Assembly (NCBI GenBank): GCA_033297205.1
Contig: MU859146.1
Span: 62,001-126,000 of the forward strand
Source: Pseudoneurospora amorphoporcata
Lineage: Eukaryota > Ascomycota > Sordariomycetes > Sordariales > Sordariaceae
Length of the DNA: 64,000 bases
Direction: 5' to 3'
A model generated the notes under the pieces. It was not told the DNA's origin. It made no database searches and saw nothing but the letters and a program-made list of their open reading frames with translations. A program made the translations under genes and the position numbers. Below are positions 10,600 to 22,978 of this stretch, one piece after another. Position 1 is the stretch's first letter, and every line of letters begins with the position of its first letter.

Positions 10600-12313
10600 C
10601 TACTCAACCAACCACTCCTCCACCTCGACCCCCATACTCCTCCCCAACCCCCTCACCACCTCCCACCCAACATTACACCTCCACTTGCCTCCCCTATCCA
10701 TCTGATCGCCCGCCACGCCACCCGCCGCCGCACCCCCAACTCTGATCAACAGCCTCAAGCTCGCCAACGTAGCAATAGCCATTTCAATATCCGCATCCAT
10801 CTCCCTAGTATTATCAACATCCCTATCCAACCACCTGGGATCCCACTCTCCCCTCACAGCGGTAAAGATAGCCAGCATGCGCTCCAGCACAAACGCGTGA
10901 GCACCGAGCAGCTTGCGCGCAATCTTGCGGTGCTTGCTCTGCGCCCCGCGGTGTCCGCCCCGGCCACTCGTGCCGACAGAAAGCCCGCCGCGCCGCTTGC
11001 GACGGCCGTGGTGGAAGGTGGAGAAGAGGACGAGATCGTGGCGGGTGGGATTGTGGGAGGCGAGATAGGAGGCCAGGAGCAGGAGGCGGGCGGTGGGCGG
11101 GAGGAGGGTGGAGAGGTCTGTGGTGGTTGCTGAGACGAAGGGGTTTGCTGTGGCTTTGGGTTTGGAGGGGGTTGTCGTTGTTGTGAATTGGCCGGCTTTT
11201 CGGGGGGTGTTGGCTTGGGAGGGTGGTGCTGATGGGAGGGCGGCAGCGCTGTTGTTTGCCTGAGGCTGGGTTGTTGTTGAGCAGGACCGTATGGCCACAA
11301 TGCCAGGGTCCAAGAGTGATTCGTCTTGGAAGTGGACGCGGGCGGCTACCATCAGCTTGGAGAACTCTCGGGGAGCGTGGGTGCCGGCGAGGATGGGCGC
11401 CGTAAAGCGTGGCCAGAGGGAGGTGCAGGCGTGTTGGAGTGAGGGAAGGGTGCGGGAGGCGGCACGAGCCAGAGCATCGTGAACGGCCGCTGTGAAGCGG
11501 TTCCATAGCTCTGTTGTCTCTTGTATCGTTGTCGTGGGTAGTGGTGCCGTGGGTAGCGAGGTCGTGTTGAGGATAGTGACGAACTCGTTCTTGGTGTAGT
11601 TTGGGAACTCTATACAAGGGACGAAGGATGTTCGCAGGAAGCTGGCAGGAGGCGAGGTGACTATGAAGACGCTGGTTATACGAGGGATCTGAGGGGAGAC
11701 AGACGTTAGCTAAGCTGTATCTGTTTACTTTTGAGCAAGTGTGCTGGAAGGCTTACAATCTCGGAAAGCCTAGCCAGCGCTGGAAGAAGCGTAATGGGCG
11801 CTTCCCGTGGACGATCGATGCCGTCAAAGACAAGTACAAAGCGAAACTTGTCCGGGTATGACGGGTATTTGAGCATCTTGGACAGCTCAACGACCATTTG
11901 CGAGACTGAATCGCACCTTGTAGCAGCTCCCCGCCATTGTAGTGCTTCTGCGACCTTTGCGATGGTTGATTCGTAGAGATGGCGGGCTGTTATGCATTCG
12001 ATCGAGTTGATGATGACGTATCTTAGGAGTGGTTCATCCTTCTCCGTGTCTTCTTGAAGGGCTTGTAGTAGGGCGGCGGTTATGGCGCTCTTGCCGGTGG
12101 CTTCGGTGCCGTGTATCACGAGGTTCTGACATGGAGCTGCGTGAGGCTATCAAGGGGTTAGCAAGCAGAAGCCGAGGGGTGACAGAGCTGTGTTTTGGTC
12201 ATTACATGCAGGAGAGTTGCTACGGCCCGTATTTGGGCATCACGGCAGGGAAACGTGTGGGAGAGGGTGGTGAACAGCAGCTCGTCGGGGAGCTGGAAGA
12301 GGGAGTCGCCCAT
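10600..12313 (-). CDS. ORC5: Origin recognition complex subunit 5
   Basis: Three exons, 12313-12206, 12146-11757 and 11688-10600, are all in phase 0, with introns of 59 nt (12147-12205, branch GCTAAC) and 68 nt (11689-11756, branch GCTAAC). They give 528 residues. The N terminus carries the ORC5 hallmark FPCRDAQIRAVATLL (about residues 21-35), then the AAA+ Walker A (HGTEATGKS, about 48-56, completed across the first splice) and Walker B (VLVFDGIDR, about 141-149). Downstream parts contain the AAA+ lid and the C-terminal winged-helix region, ending GLGRSMGVEVEEWLVE. A Thr/Pro-rich, low-complexity linker interrupts exon 3. The product is part of the nuclear ORC that marks replication origins and loads MCM. 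Its length and motif order match fungal ORC5. Confidence 0.9.
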
Positions 12314-12672
12314 GGTCGAAAATGTCCGGGTAGATAGATGGTTGTTTGGTGAATCCGGTTGGAATAGGACCTTCTCATGCAGCTTCTGTAGGTGGCGTGC
12401 GTTCTGCACCTACCGAGACCGGCGTGGGATTTTTCGTTTGAGGATTGATGGAGGTTACCCGGGCTGGCATTGGGATGCAGACGCGTTACCTACCTCTAAC
12501 GCGTCTTACTTGGGTTTACATGCCTGTAAAGTGACAGGGGTGGCGTTATAAGAGCCAAAAGCACGGGGCAGTCACCCCTGGGATGTCACTGAGTGTTAAC
12601 CCTTTGAAATGGCCCACCATGGTTCTTCCACCCTTCAATGTTCATTATACCACAGACTAACACCCTTCTCAG
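12314..12672. other. ORC5 upstream region
   Basis: About 360 bases upstream of the ORC5 start. It should contain its promoter. No first half of a zinc cluster (CxxCRxRK) could be found here, which matters for the relic that follows. Confidence 0.4.
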
Positions 12673-13024
12673 GTCAAATGTGACAAAGTCCGTCCATCAT
12701 GTACAGCTTGCTCTTTACCAAGGGAGACATGTGTCTACGGTATCCCACGACAACTCAACTCATAAGTGGCCCGTCAGCGTCCAAGAAGTCAATTTCGCCC
12801 ATCACACCCACAGACTGTTTCGGGCTTCAAATCATCGAATGGCCATCTCCCGGTTCCGATAACTATCAGGCGTGGTCATCAGAGAGCCTTTATTCATCCC
12901 CAAGGACCGCACTGAAGCAGAACTGAAGCTCCTGTGGTTCTACAGCCAATTAACCTTCAAGTCCTTCGCCTACGCCTCCTCCATCTGGTCAGAGTCAAGA
13001 CCCAGAGGAGGTCGACGCGGTTAG
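12673..13024 (+). pseudogene. Relic of a Zn2Cys6 fungal transcription factor
   Basis: Just after a TTCTCAG acceptor-like sequence, 12673-12739 encodes VKCDKVRPSCTACSLPRETCVY, which is the second half of a Zn2Cys6 binuclear cluster (last four Cys). A likely intron (12740-12813, GTATCC...CACAG) leads to CFGLQIIEWPSPGS, which resembles the CxGYGxxLxW segment that follows the cluster in one large class of these factors. In a different frame, 12875-13021 encodes EPLFIPKDRTEAELKLLWFY and then SQLTFKSFAYASSIWSE, resembling the start of the regulatory domain of the same class. The first cysteines, a start codon and the rest of the domain are absent and a frameshift separates the parts, so this looks like a dead fragment. 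Names rest on motif recognition only. Confidence 0.6.
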
Positions 13025-14327
13025 TCAACCTACGGAGAGTCCTGCTGTTTTGCGCCTGAGGTAGTCATCATCAGGAGTTATTGAAGATAATGGCCTGGAC
13101 AGTGGTGTTTGGAGTTTGTTGGATCGATACCCATTTGTTTAAGCATCTCTCTCCCCCCTCTCTCTCTTTCTCTGTGTGTCTTATACGGTTCCTCTTGTTT
13201 GTCTGTCTCTAGATGAGAAATCGAGCATAGGTAGCCTATATATACTACATACTAGAACAGTTCTCTACAAGTACCTAGCCTTGGGTTGAACTGGTGTTTT
13301 CCGCTCTCTACCTCTAGGATACTTGGCGAATACAGGTGTCACCGGCGACCAAGTTCTTTTACCCGGTTCAGTACGCCTTTGCCGGTTGTCAATTCAGTTT
13401 CTATAGTGTTTTGATCTGGACGCCTTCTGGCGGATTTCTCTACTTCAACTCACAGGCAGCTACGTCAACTACAAGTGGAAAGGCGAACTGGAACTGGAAG
13501 TGACCAACACCTCACTGTGCCTTGCGAGCAACATACATATTGTAAAACACAGAGACTCCGTGGAAGACTTGCGTCCTATCTTCTATAGAGGGTGTTATCT
13601 TCCTCCTGTCTTATATGGTTAGATTAGAGATAGGCTCGAGTTACCCAATCCGACCCTGGGGAACATACTCTCTAAGGGGGAAGGGTAGTAACCAGGTTAC
13701 GAGTTACCCTACCCCCAAGTTGACGTCGCGATAACTCCAACTTAGCCTTTGTCCTTCCGAGCAACTCGGTTTATCTCCTCAACTTGTCCAGTCATCGATT
13801 GCTTCTTTCGTCAAGTAAAAGAATACCTCCCCGTGACTCCCCTTCTCGCGTTTACACCCTGGACGTGCCCCACGCGGTTCTTCTCTCCGGGGCAGGCTTT
13901 GTGTGTCTCGGCTGTGAATACATTCAACCGCTGCTTAGCTGGAACACCACACCGGGTACATATCCCGTCTCCCGTCATGGAAAAATACTCATATCCTCAA
14001 GTCGGATGCTGCACCAGATGTCCCAAATATATTTTCTCTTTACTTGTGCCCTGTAGTCTGTCTCTCCAGCTTCCATACATTGCGTTCCGATTCCGGATCC
14101 CCAACTTCCATCGGGACCGACGTCGATGTCGAAGCAGGGAGTCTGAAGAGTTTGAACGCTGACACCCGGTTCCACAGGTCATGCACGTGTCAGCCGTATA
14201 CACACGTATATTTATGGCTACTTTTATACTAAACCAACGTAAGCAAGCAACTCTCTTGTTTCCATTATTCCCCCCCGAGATTGTCTGCCCTTTCCCATCT
14301 CCTTCATCCGGCCTGCCCCTTGTTCCC
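13025..14327. other. Intergenic, no gene seen
   Basis: Low-complexity pyrimidine stretches (about 13150-13210) and an imperfect hairpin at about 13675-13718 (GGGGGAAGGGTAGTAAC with GTTACGAGTTACCCTACCCCC). The open frame at 13749-14162 resembles nothing I know and has no codon bias. Confidence 0.4.
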
Positions 14328-14501
14328 ATGCACAACAAACACGGGCCAAACATTCTTTCTTGCGTCCTCGTCTTGGCAGCTGTCCTCTTTGTATTCGGCC
14401 TGCTTGCCATTACCCTTGTCTGCCGCATCCTCCTCGTCTTCCGACGAAGGAGTGATGAGGAGAGAGGAAGCAGTACCCGAGTTTGCTCACCCGACCCTTG
14501 A
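14328..14501 (+). CDS. Possible small single-pass membrane protein
   Basis: A 57-codon frame starts MHNKHGPN, has one strong hydrophobic segment (ILSCVLVLAAVLFVFGLLA at about residues 9-27, continuing to about 37), then an FRRR stop-transfer-like cluster and a polar tail. The topology is sensible for a membrane micropeptide, but there is no homology I can name and no transcription evidence. The frame could be chance. The surrounding frame stays open upstream to 14181, so the start is uncertain. Confidence 0.2.
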   Translation: MHNKHGPNILSCVLVLAAVLFVFGLLAITLVCRILLVFRRRSDEERGSSTRVCSPDP

Positions 14502-15492
14502 ACGGAACCGCCGACACGGGACGACACAGATCAGCTGTACATACACATGTGGCGTCGCCGATGACCAAATGTTTATTTTGCTTGCTTGACTAGGTAGGTT
14601 TCATGGGTGATGGGATACTGTATGGGGTTGATTGCTCAGTTGATTCTGTGCCGAAGTGGCTGTCCCTGCCTGATGAGTTTTAGGTTGGGAAGGAGCATGT
14701 TGGGGAAGATGAAATTTTTGGTTTATCTCGTCGAATACGCATACCTCTTCCGCGATAACTCTTCTCGCACTTAGTGAAGGCTTGCTTGACATTAAACAAG
14801 ACAATCACGACAATCAAGAACTTGGGACCATGTAATCAGGTAGCGTAAAATGTTAGATCTTGATGCTCAACTAATTCATTCGTAATCCAGCCATTGTATG
14901 CATAGCTCCTCCCATTGTAAAACAAAACGCCTGCCAACCCACCAACCGCCCACCGGTTTTATACCCCCCATTCTTTAATATCATAAAGAGTACAGTGACA
15001 CTCCCAAAAAAGATAAGACATAAGGACATGAACGAAAGTTAGGTATGATGATGAAGCCGCCTGCCTAAAAACCCCGCGCGCGCCTGTTGAACCCCGCCCC
15101 CCTTGAATGACCACCGATCCGTCCATCCCGCCGAAAATGCTTTGTGCTTTGCCCCCCTTTCCCCCTATTAACCATCTGTGCTATAATAGAGTTGTAGAAA
15201 GAAAGTCTGTAAACTGAGAAAAAGAAGCAAAAAGCCCTTGACGTATGTTGAGTGTAGAAGTCATGTTCATCGTCATCCCGTTTGCGGCATCTCCCATGAG
15301 TGTGCTTTCATTTCCGAAATCATTTGCGTGAGCAAAGTTCCTCCACACAGCAAGTCTATTGTATGTAATAAAGACGCTAGGAAAAAAAAAAGAAAAGCGC
15401 AAAAAGCCAAACGGTAGAGGGGTATATTCTCGAAAAACACAGACCGAACACAGACAAGTAGGAAATTGGGTTTTAAAGCGAGAGGTGTTTTT
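14502..15492. other. Intergenic region 3' of the RGS gene
   Basis: About 1 kb containing the presumed RGS-gene 3' UTR. Nothing else recognised on either strand. Confidence 0.5.
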
Positions 15493-17298
15493 TTAGGCCT
15501 TGGACGAGAGAGTGGTGGTTGCCGTAGCAGCACCCTCTGCCCTCGGAACATGGGCGAACATGCGGTGGAAAAGGTTGCGACGCTCTCCACCAGCACGACG
15601 GTAGGTCAGCTTGGCAATAGTAGCTTCGTCGAATCCAAAGTTCTCCAGGCAGATCTGCTCGTCATCGGCTTCCAGCTTCTCGCCGCCGTAGGCAGCTTCC
15701 CAGCCATAAGGATCCACGGTGGGAGGCTTGAGATACTGATTCTGGGAGTGGTCGATAGCGAGGAACTTGGTGCGGAGGTTCGAGGCCGAGCAAGTGCGGA
15801 GCGGGCTGCTGGCGGCGGGCTTGTTGATAGCCGACTTGTCACCGGTGACTCTGGGGTTGCTCGAAGCGACCCTCCTAACTCTTGGGCGAGTAAACCGCCT
15901 TGCGACGCCTTCAGGCGTCGTCTTGATGTATGGCGTATAGCCTTTTGCGGCCATGCCATCCTTGTGAAGCCTCCCCTCGCGGCCAGCATCTTGAACTGCG
16001 TTGTTATTACCGGCCATTGGCGACGGAATAGGCTCAATATGCTGACCGGGGTTGGACTCTTCCCATTGGCCCAGAAGAGGGAATTCCAACTTGACATCTG
16101 CTACATCCTCCATCGACTCGTCCGTGGACTCGCCCGAGGTGGTAGGATAGAGGCAGGGGGAAGAGGGGGCTCCATCAAGAGCTGGCATGACCTGTGACCC
16201 CTATAAGGGGTTGCTGGTGCTCTGTCTGGCATCAGGCAAACCAATTTCGTACCCATATCCAGAGGAAGAAGGGATGCTAGTGGTCTGAGAGCGCTTGCTG
16301 CGGTTCTTCTTTCCCAGACCAAGCTTAGCGCCCATCTTCTTCCAGCCGCTGGTGTGCATGGCCCTGGAGATACCGCTGGGGGAGGTGCCAAAGGTCCAGT
16401 CGGAGCTGGGGGGTGTGGTGGGTGGGGTCATGGGCTCGTTGCCTGAAGGATATCCAGAGCTGTTGTCATCAGCGAAGCCGTCGATGGGTAAGTCGGCCAC
16501 AGTTGACGAGGAGGCCGATCGGCTGGAGGACTCGCTCTGCCACCCAAAAGTGTGCAGAGGCAGAAGGCCGCTGGTCTTTGATGATCGGTTCGAATGCGGG
16601 CCATCGTGATGAGGCGGGGGTGAGGCTCCACCCTGAGTACGCCTGGGGTCGTGTACCAGGTTGTTCCAGTACGAGCGGGAATGCGAGTGAGAGTGAGAGT
16701 GAGAATGAGTAGGCTGGAGAGGCGCAGGAGATGGCGAAGGGCTAGGTGCTAGTGACTCCAGGAAAGGTCCGAGTACTGAACCGTCCATGAGATCATAGGT
16801 GTAAGCCACTGCTTGGTCAAGCTCCGAGGGGCACGGCGGTTGCTCAGCGCAAGAGAGCTGCATAAGCCGGTCGCGGACGTGAGCCGGAAGGTTGACCTCG
16901 TGGCTGCTGTTGGGCCGGATATAAGCATTCATGAGCTTCTCCCATAGAGTTCGGAGGTGATGGAGGCCGTCATGTGTAGGACGGCATCTCGCGAGCATGA
17001 TCTCGTCATACGCCTTGCGATACTGGTCAGCGCCGAGGGTGAACTCGAGCGTCTCGAGACAGTGGTTTTGAGACAGGAAAGCGAGGAAGGCGCCAAAGGT
17101 GTATGGCGGGGGCGCAATGTTGGACAGAATGTCTCGCAATGAGGGTGGCGGAATCGCCATAGAGGTAGGTCTGGATTGGGCCATGGTGGAATCGGAATCG
17201 GAGTCGTCGTAGTCAGAGGATTCGCGGGAGGAAGTGAGTCGCGCTGATTTCCTGCGGGATGGGCTGAGGCTCGAGGTCCGTAGCCGGGCTTGTGGCAT
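15493..17298 (-). CDS. RGS-domain protein (RgsA/Rgs2-like), with an in-frame TAG in the genomic frame
   Basis: The RGS domain starts at about residue 50 with PPPSLRDILSNIAPPPYTFGAFLAFLSQNHCLETLEFT, the typical opening of Rgs2/RgsA-type regulators that accelerate GTP hydrolysis on G-protein alpha subunits at the membrane. A Ser/Pro/His-rich linker follows. The frame reaches a TAG at 16201-16203, but the same frame continues open to 15493 for another 231 codons (MPALDGAP..., then a basic FTRPRVRRVASS segment and VDPYGWEAAYGGEKLEADD). A 60-nt intron at 16182-16241 (GTTTGC...GCCAG, CTGAT branch) would remove the TAG and keep the frame, giving 581 residues in exons 17298-16242 and 16181-15493. The donor is weak; readthrough or two genes are alternatives. 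The start at 17298 was chosen because the upstream open frame lacks protein character; ATGs at 17184 and 17160 are also possible. Confidence 0.65.
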
Positions 17299-19342
17299 CC
17301 TTTCCCAACACGGAGCGCCGAGAATCTTCAAGACTTGGTGGATGGTTGGACTTGCAGAGCAAATTGGAGCTCTTGTGCAGCCAGAAAAGGACCAGATATC
17401 GGGAAGCGTCCTCACTCCATTCGGTCGGAAGTGACTTGACGACCCAACAAGACCGTTATATACAGGCCGTTTGCCTAGGTGCAGGGAGTGGCAGAAGGGC
17501 AATGTTTTGGAGTGCGCGGTTGCCCGACACCCGTACAAATGCACGTAACCTTTTGGCTCCGTTGCCGGCCTAGTAAGCCAATTGCGGCAGGACAGATCGG
17601 GAAGCGGCAGGTCTCGAAGTCGTCGACTCGTTCTGGAGACAAGGCGTGCCGCCGTAGGACGTGAGAGTGGCCGGACTACTGGGACCTCGCTGGGACACTG
17701 GCACCGTTGTGGGCTAGAAGTCACGTAGAAAGCTGCGGGTAACCGGGTACCGGACCAGATCGTAAGCCAGGAGCACGATTAATCTGCGACTGGGTCTAGA
17801 GGTCGAGAGCGGAGGCAGCAGGATCGTAAGCCTGTCTGTCTCTTTACGTCTGTATGTTTAAGCCAACAACACGAGATGCTAGGCAACACAGCAGACGCCC
17901 AATAAACTGAGATCCCACACTCGCTGATAACCCTGTCCTTGTCGGTAAGCGGTAGTGGTAGTCGGCGCGGTAGTGGTGATGATTGTCGTCGATGAAATTT
18001 GTCGTTCCAAATGATCCTCCCACAAAAGGTGAAGTTCCCAAATGACGTCTATTATCGAAAGATGGTGGGCCAAATCGAATGGCTAATAAATGAGTGCGAG
18101 GATGGGGCGGCGACCAAAGGAAGGTGTCGGTTGTTGTTGTTGCTGTTGTGGTGTTGTGGTGCGGTGGTGAAAGTTGGTGGTGGTTGGTCAAGCGCTATAG
18201 TTGCTAGTGGACAGCATGTGGTAGCAGTCGCAGCAGAAGCAGCAAGGTGCAGTTGCAGAAGACTGGAAGGTGCGACAGAAATGCCAGTGGTCGAAGTGGA
18301 AAAGGTGACTTGGAATGGTAGGTGGAGTCGATCCAGTGAGGTGACTGAGACGGATGTTGACGATGATGCGGCTTTGCGAGACAAGAGCCAAGGTTTCGGT
18401 ACGGTGGTTGCGCGCGAAAGGATTGAAGACTGTTTTTAAAAAGGGAGGGTGGGATGTGGTCTGTACAAAAAGGGAAACCGATGAATAAGCTGGGCCAGGA
18501 ACCGTGGTTTGGCAGGGACGAATGACGACCGAGTCTCGTGTGGGTGGGTGTGGTGGTCCCAGAAGAATGGAAGCTGGAAGCACGCAGGACCCAAAAGTTC
18601 CCGCGATGGCAAAACGGGGCGCTGGGCGCTTCCCACAGTTGGCAGGGTTCCCTTCTCTCACACGCTGTGTGCAAACAAAGGGCCACCCGAGAAGCGGCGG
18701 ACGTTCGGCGTTGGGCGGTTCCCCTTCTTGAGCGCTGGACTTGTGTGGTCTGTTTTAGCGGGTTTTAGCGGCTCCTCCACAGACTCAGCGCAGCAGGCTG
18801 CTGTCAGTGCACGGAAAGTGGAGGGGGCGCTACTGGCGTCCACAAAGAGTGCTCTTTCACTTTTACAACACAAAAAAGATAAATCCGAGATTGGATCAAG
18901 CAAGATTGGCAGATCCGGCTCCGACATAGGTCTCAGGAAGTTTAAGTCTATGAGATTGAATCAAAGGGTGCCTTCCAGGGTGCCTCTCTCTCTTGCCCGG
19001 GAGCGACACGGAAATGCAGAGGAACTCGTAGCCTCCCGTCTGGTCGGCAAGCCAAGAGCCACTAGCAGACGGCCAAGCGGCCATGCCACTGGAGCGCAGC
19101 AAATGCAATCAACAACACCACGCTCGCTCCCAGCAAGTGACCAGTGAAGTGACCAGCACCCTAGACGTGCCTCTTGCCGATGTGGATGCGGCACGACGAG
19201 ACGACAGGGACCGTGACAGCATGCAATTCGCTGCTTGGGGGAATATCTGCCCAGCCAAACCAGCTTCTCGCGCCATTCCCTGTGGGTTCAGACGGCTTCA
19301 GACTGTCCATCCTGCGACCACGCCCTTGCCAGTTCTGCAAAA

Positions 19343-19353
19343 CCCCCCCCCCC
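19343..19353. repeat. Poly(C) tract, 11 nt
   Basis: An uninterrupted run of C in non-coding sequence, seen directly. Confidence 0.85.
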
Positions 19354-21791
19354 AACCCTGCGGAAACCCTGCAAAGCCCTGCCACCTCCCGTCAAGGGAT
19401 CCGGCCAGTCCAAAGCAAAGAATCAGGCGGCTCAAAGGGTTACGGAGTAAAGAGGCGTCAATGGGCGTCATGGTGGGCGACTTTGGGAACAGTCAAAATC
19501 TACACGGGGCCGCGGGACATGGAGACATCTGAATGAATGACTGCAGAATCGCTTCTCTATGGAAAGGTGGTCACTGATAAGGAACGGCTCCTCCTCCATC
19601 TCCACCGCCTACCCCGTCTTCACCCGTCACGCAATTCCCCAATTTTCTAGTGTGAATTCGCTTGACTGATTGACCCTTTTGAGACCAACAAAGTCCCAAG
19701 TTGCTGACCACCGAGGCAACCGTTGGCGGTCTTATCAACTGTGACTAATCGCTAGCCAGCGTCGTATTAAAACTCAATCTAGTGGAGCGGGGACTGGATC
19801 ATTAGCATTGGATTGGCGAGACTGGGGGCCAGGGACCAGACATATCTCACCGTTGGAGGAGGTTGTGAGTGAGGGAGAACTGGAAAAGCATCAACCACCA
19901 GGCTAGCTGGTTGCACGCGGTCGGTCAGTCAAGTGTGAAAGCCCCAGGGATGGGGCAGACGCATTGCGGCCTAGAATCCTTCTAGAAGCCTTCTGCTTTT
20001 GGGATAATCTTTGAAAGTAATAGACGACACCAGACCAACCAGAGAACCTTAAGGTAATGAGCACTCCACAGACCCCACTGGCGTACTGGTGGGGTCGGGT
20101 CCTTTCGCACCCGCTCCACTTGCGATGAAACGATGCTGATTGGATTGGCGTCACTGACTGGCACTCTGTCGCACTCACCGCAGTGTTCCCGACCGTAGCT
20201 CCCTTTTTGTCAGAATTGACTGTCACTCTGTCAATCTCCAAGACGCGCCAAACAGAGCCAAGCGACGCCATCTTCCAGTCCGTCTCCAGACCATTGCGCG
20301 CTACCAAGACGCTCCAAGACCACCTTCGTCACCACCTGTCAAGCCGTGTTCCGGCTGGTTCTGCTGGTGCAGTGGTGGTGCTGAATGCAGAGGCCGTGAT
20401 GCTCCTCGGTCCTCCCGCTGGCCACTGCTCCCTTCGATACAACGCAACCACGGCAAGAAAACACTGGTAGGATGGAATGCTCTTGGAAGCACTTTGGAAA
20501 CATCCGAGTTACGTCGCTACCACGCTTGTTGCCTCCCTCGTCTCTGTCCGTCTCCCCATTCGCCAGCCACCACGTACGTACCTACCACCACCCAAGACTT
20601 GTACCGTGTCCGGAGCCGAAGTCTGCCACCTGGTCTTACACAGCAGATATGCGATATGCACATGTACCTCAGGTTAGAGTTTATTGAAACCAGGTGTCAC
20701 AAGCCCGATCGTGTGCTGCCTCGTGTGGCACGAGGTTGGCGAGCATTTAATTCCCCGTCCGAGCAGCGGATACAGTATCAGCCCTCACCAAACTGTAGCT
20801 CATGTCAACAAAAGACGCCATTTCCAAAGTCGAGGCTTCTGGTCGGTCTTTCGTCTCCGTCGCCATCCCCCCAAGGGCTCCAGAAGGCTCCAGTCATATC
20901 CGCCCCATGAACAACAGCTGACGACGCCGAATCGGCAGGCTGGTGGTGCCACAGCCTCGACTCGGCTGGTCTTGGCACCTCCGTAACGGACTTCGATATC
21001 AGGCCGAAACCACCCCATCCATCCTCCGGCTCGAGGCCGGTAAAATGGTAATGATAGAGTATTTCTCGGTTATGCTCCATCGTGATTACCTAATACCCGC
21101 CGAATATCAAATCAAGAAGACCACTCTGTCCTCGTGTTTCGTCACAGACATGAACTTGAGAAAGTCAAAAGTCGATATCGTCCAGGATACTCACCGTTCA
21201 CGTTGAGTCGCATTGACGAATGGTCAAAGCGAATGGCGGCCCGCGTTCGACGATCGAGGTTCACGAGCCAGATGAGAGGAGAACCCTGATGAACTCCTGC
21301 CCGAACTGGCCGAGATCTCAGGGTTTTGCCCGGTTCGTCTGTCGCGGGAACGATGATCGCTCCAGGGCTTCGAAGACAAAAGGGACCACATCAGCCAACT
21401 TTCTTGCACCTCATGCCAACATTCGAAACCTCATGATTCCTCCGATCTTCAGTCTTTTTCGGCGCTAGGCCAGGCGGACGCCAAAACTCTATTCTCCACA
21501 AGCCCACACCCCTCCCTGGAGGATGTCCCATGGACCACATGGGACCGAGGAGAAGTTGGTTTCGTCACGGTTTGCTGCTCTCTGCTCTTCTCCTCCAACG
21601 AACCAGAGCCAAGGGACTGAACTCCACGGCTATGGGTCGAAAACATGAATCGTGTCCTTGGCGGAAGGCTCATGCTGGGCTTGTCGTCGTCGCTTTTACA
21701 AGGCTTTATCACGGCAACAAAACCATGCGGTGCTATTTGGCACAAACCATGTTGTCCGGGTTTCCGCGCGCGGCGGCACTGTAAAAGAAAG

Positions 21792-21820
<29 letters not shown>
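21792..21820. repeat. Poly(A) tract, 29 nt
   Basis: Uninterrupted run of A followed by GAGAAAAAG. It could be a simple mononucleotide repeat or the tail of a retroposed sequence. No A-box/B-box pair was found in the preceding 200 bases. Confidence 0.9.
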
Positions 21821-21828
<8 letters not shown>

Positions 21829-22953
21829 GAAAACAACGAAACTGGCATGCACTCTCGCTCACATATTCTGGCGAATCAATTGATCAGATATCGGATATCG
21901 GCTATTCAGCCCAGCCTTGCCCAGCCTGACGAAACCTGTCAAGCCTCAACAAAGGTCTCCGGTTCTCACCGAGAGTTTGGAGCCTCTTTGAACTCTGACA
22001 GGCTCTCCTTTTGTGATTGCCTATCCATGCCGCACGTTTTTGTACATCTCCACTTTAAAATAGCCGCTACACAAAATTCATACCGTACGGCAGGTAGGAA
22101 GTTAGAACAAAGTTTCCTTTTCCTGTGGTAACCGCGCGCTCCCATCATCGGTCGTCGGCAGTCGGAATATTCCACACCTCCAGCCGAAGGACCTCAGTTT
22201 CTCGGAGAGCCTTGCTTGAAAGGGGCAATCAACTCGTTACTTTCCTCCGGTAGCCTTTTTCCACATTCCCACTTCACCGAGCCGTTAGCCGTGAGATGGT
22301 GTACGCTACATAACATGACGGCCGGAGTTACTTGTGCCGCTGTGTCCTTCCTAATCACATAGTCACACCGCATCTCTTCAGGTGCTTACTTCTAAAAGCA
22401 AAGAGCAACAGGCAGCGGACAGAACGGAGCACAGTTAGAAGTTGGGAATGGCATCAAATCCACACCAAGAACGGAAAACAAGAAAAGCACAAGTTCCTCA
22501 CTCCACCCTTGGCATCCCCTCGCAAGCTTGATGGTAAAGGGGTAGCATAACCGGATGTAACCAACCACGGAGATCACCAACATGGTTTAAGAGAAAGAAC
22601 CGAACCCAAAAAAAAGAAAGGAAAAATTTCTTTCCAAGGATTGATAACAGAAGGGCACAAAAACTCCGACCACACAGTCCGTCACCCCTCCTCCTCCTGT
22701 GAGCCGCGGCGACGACGGGCTTCGCGACTTCGCTATGTACAGAGGCATGCTTGGAGATAGCGCTGTAAAGTTCGAGTGCCCCTTCTAGAAGCACAACCAA
22801 CCAGGGCGCCAACTGTGTGCCAAGCGCTCACGAGACTGGCTGTCTTCAGCTGAGAACGGAGCTGAATGCTCGCTACGTCCGAGAAATGCCAGAAAAGATC
22901 AAGCCACATTCTGTCATGGAATCCAGATATCTGCCAACAGGAGTAGAAGAAAC

Positions 22954-22978
22954 AAAAAAAAAAAAAAAAAAAAAAAAA
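22954..22978. repeat. Poly(A) tract, 25 nt
   Basis: Uninterrupted run of A in non-coding sequence, same orientation as the tract 1.1 kb upstream. Confidence 0.9.

Noticed and set aside
10486..11133. 215-codon plus-strand frame opposite ORC5 exon 3
   Set aside because: Lies antisense to the ORC5 C-terminal exon, which has correct splice phase and family features.
17299..17724. In-frame N-terminal extension of the RGS protein
   Set aside because: 142 residues of unstructured, unbiased sequence before MPQARL; RGS proteins of this type start close to the RGS domain.
21792..22978. The two long poly(A) tracts as tails of retroelements
   Set aside because: No pol III boxes, coding sequence or target-site duplication seen upstream of either run.
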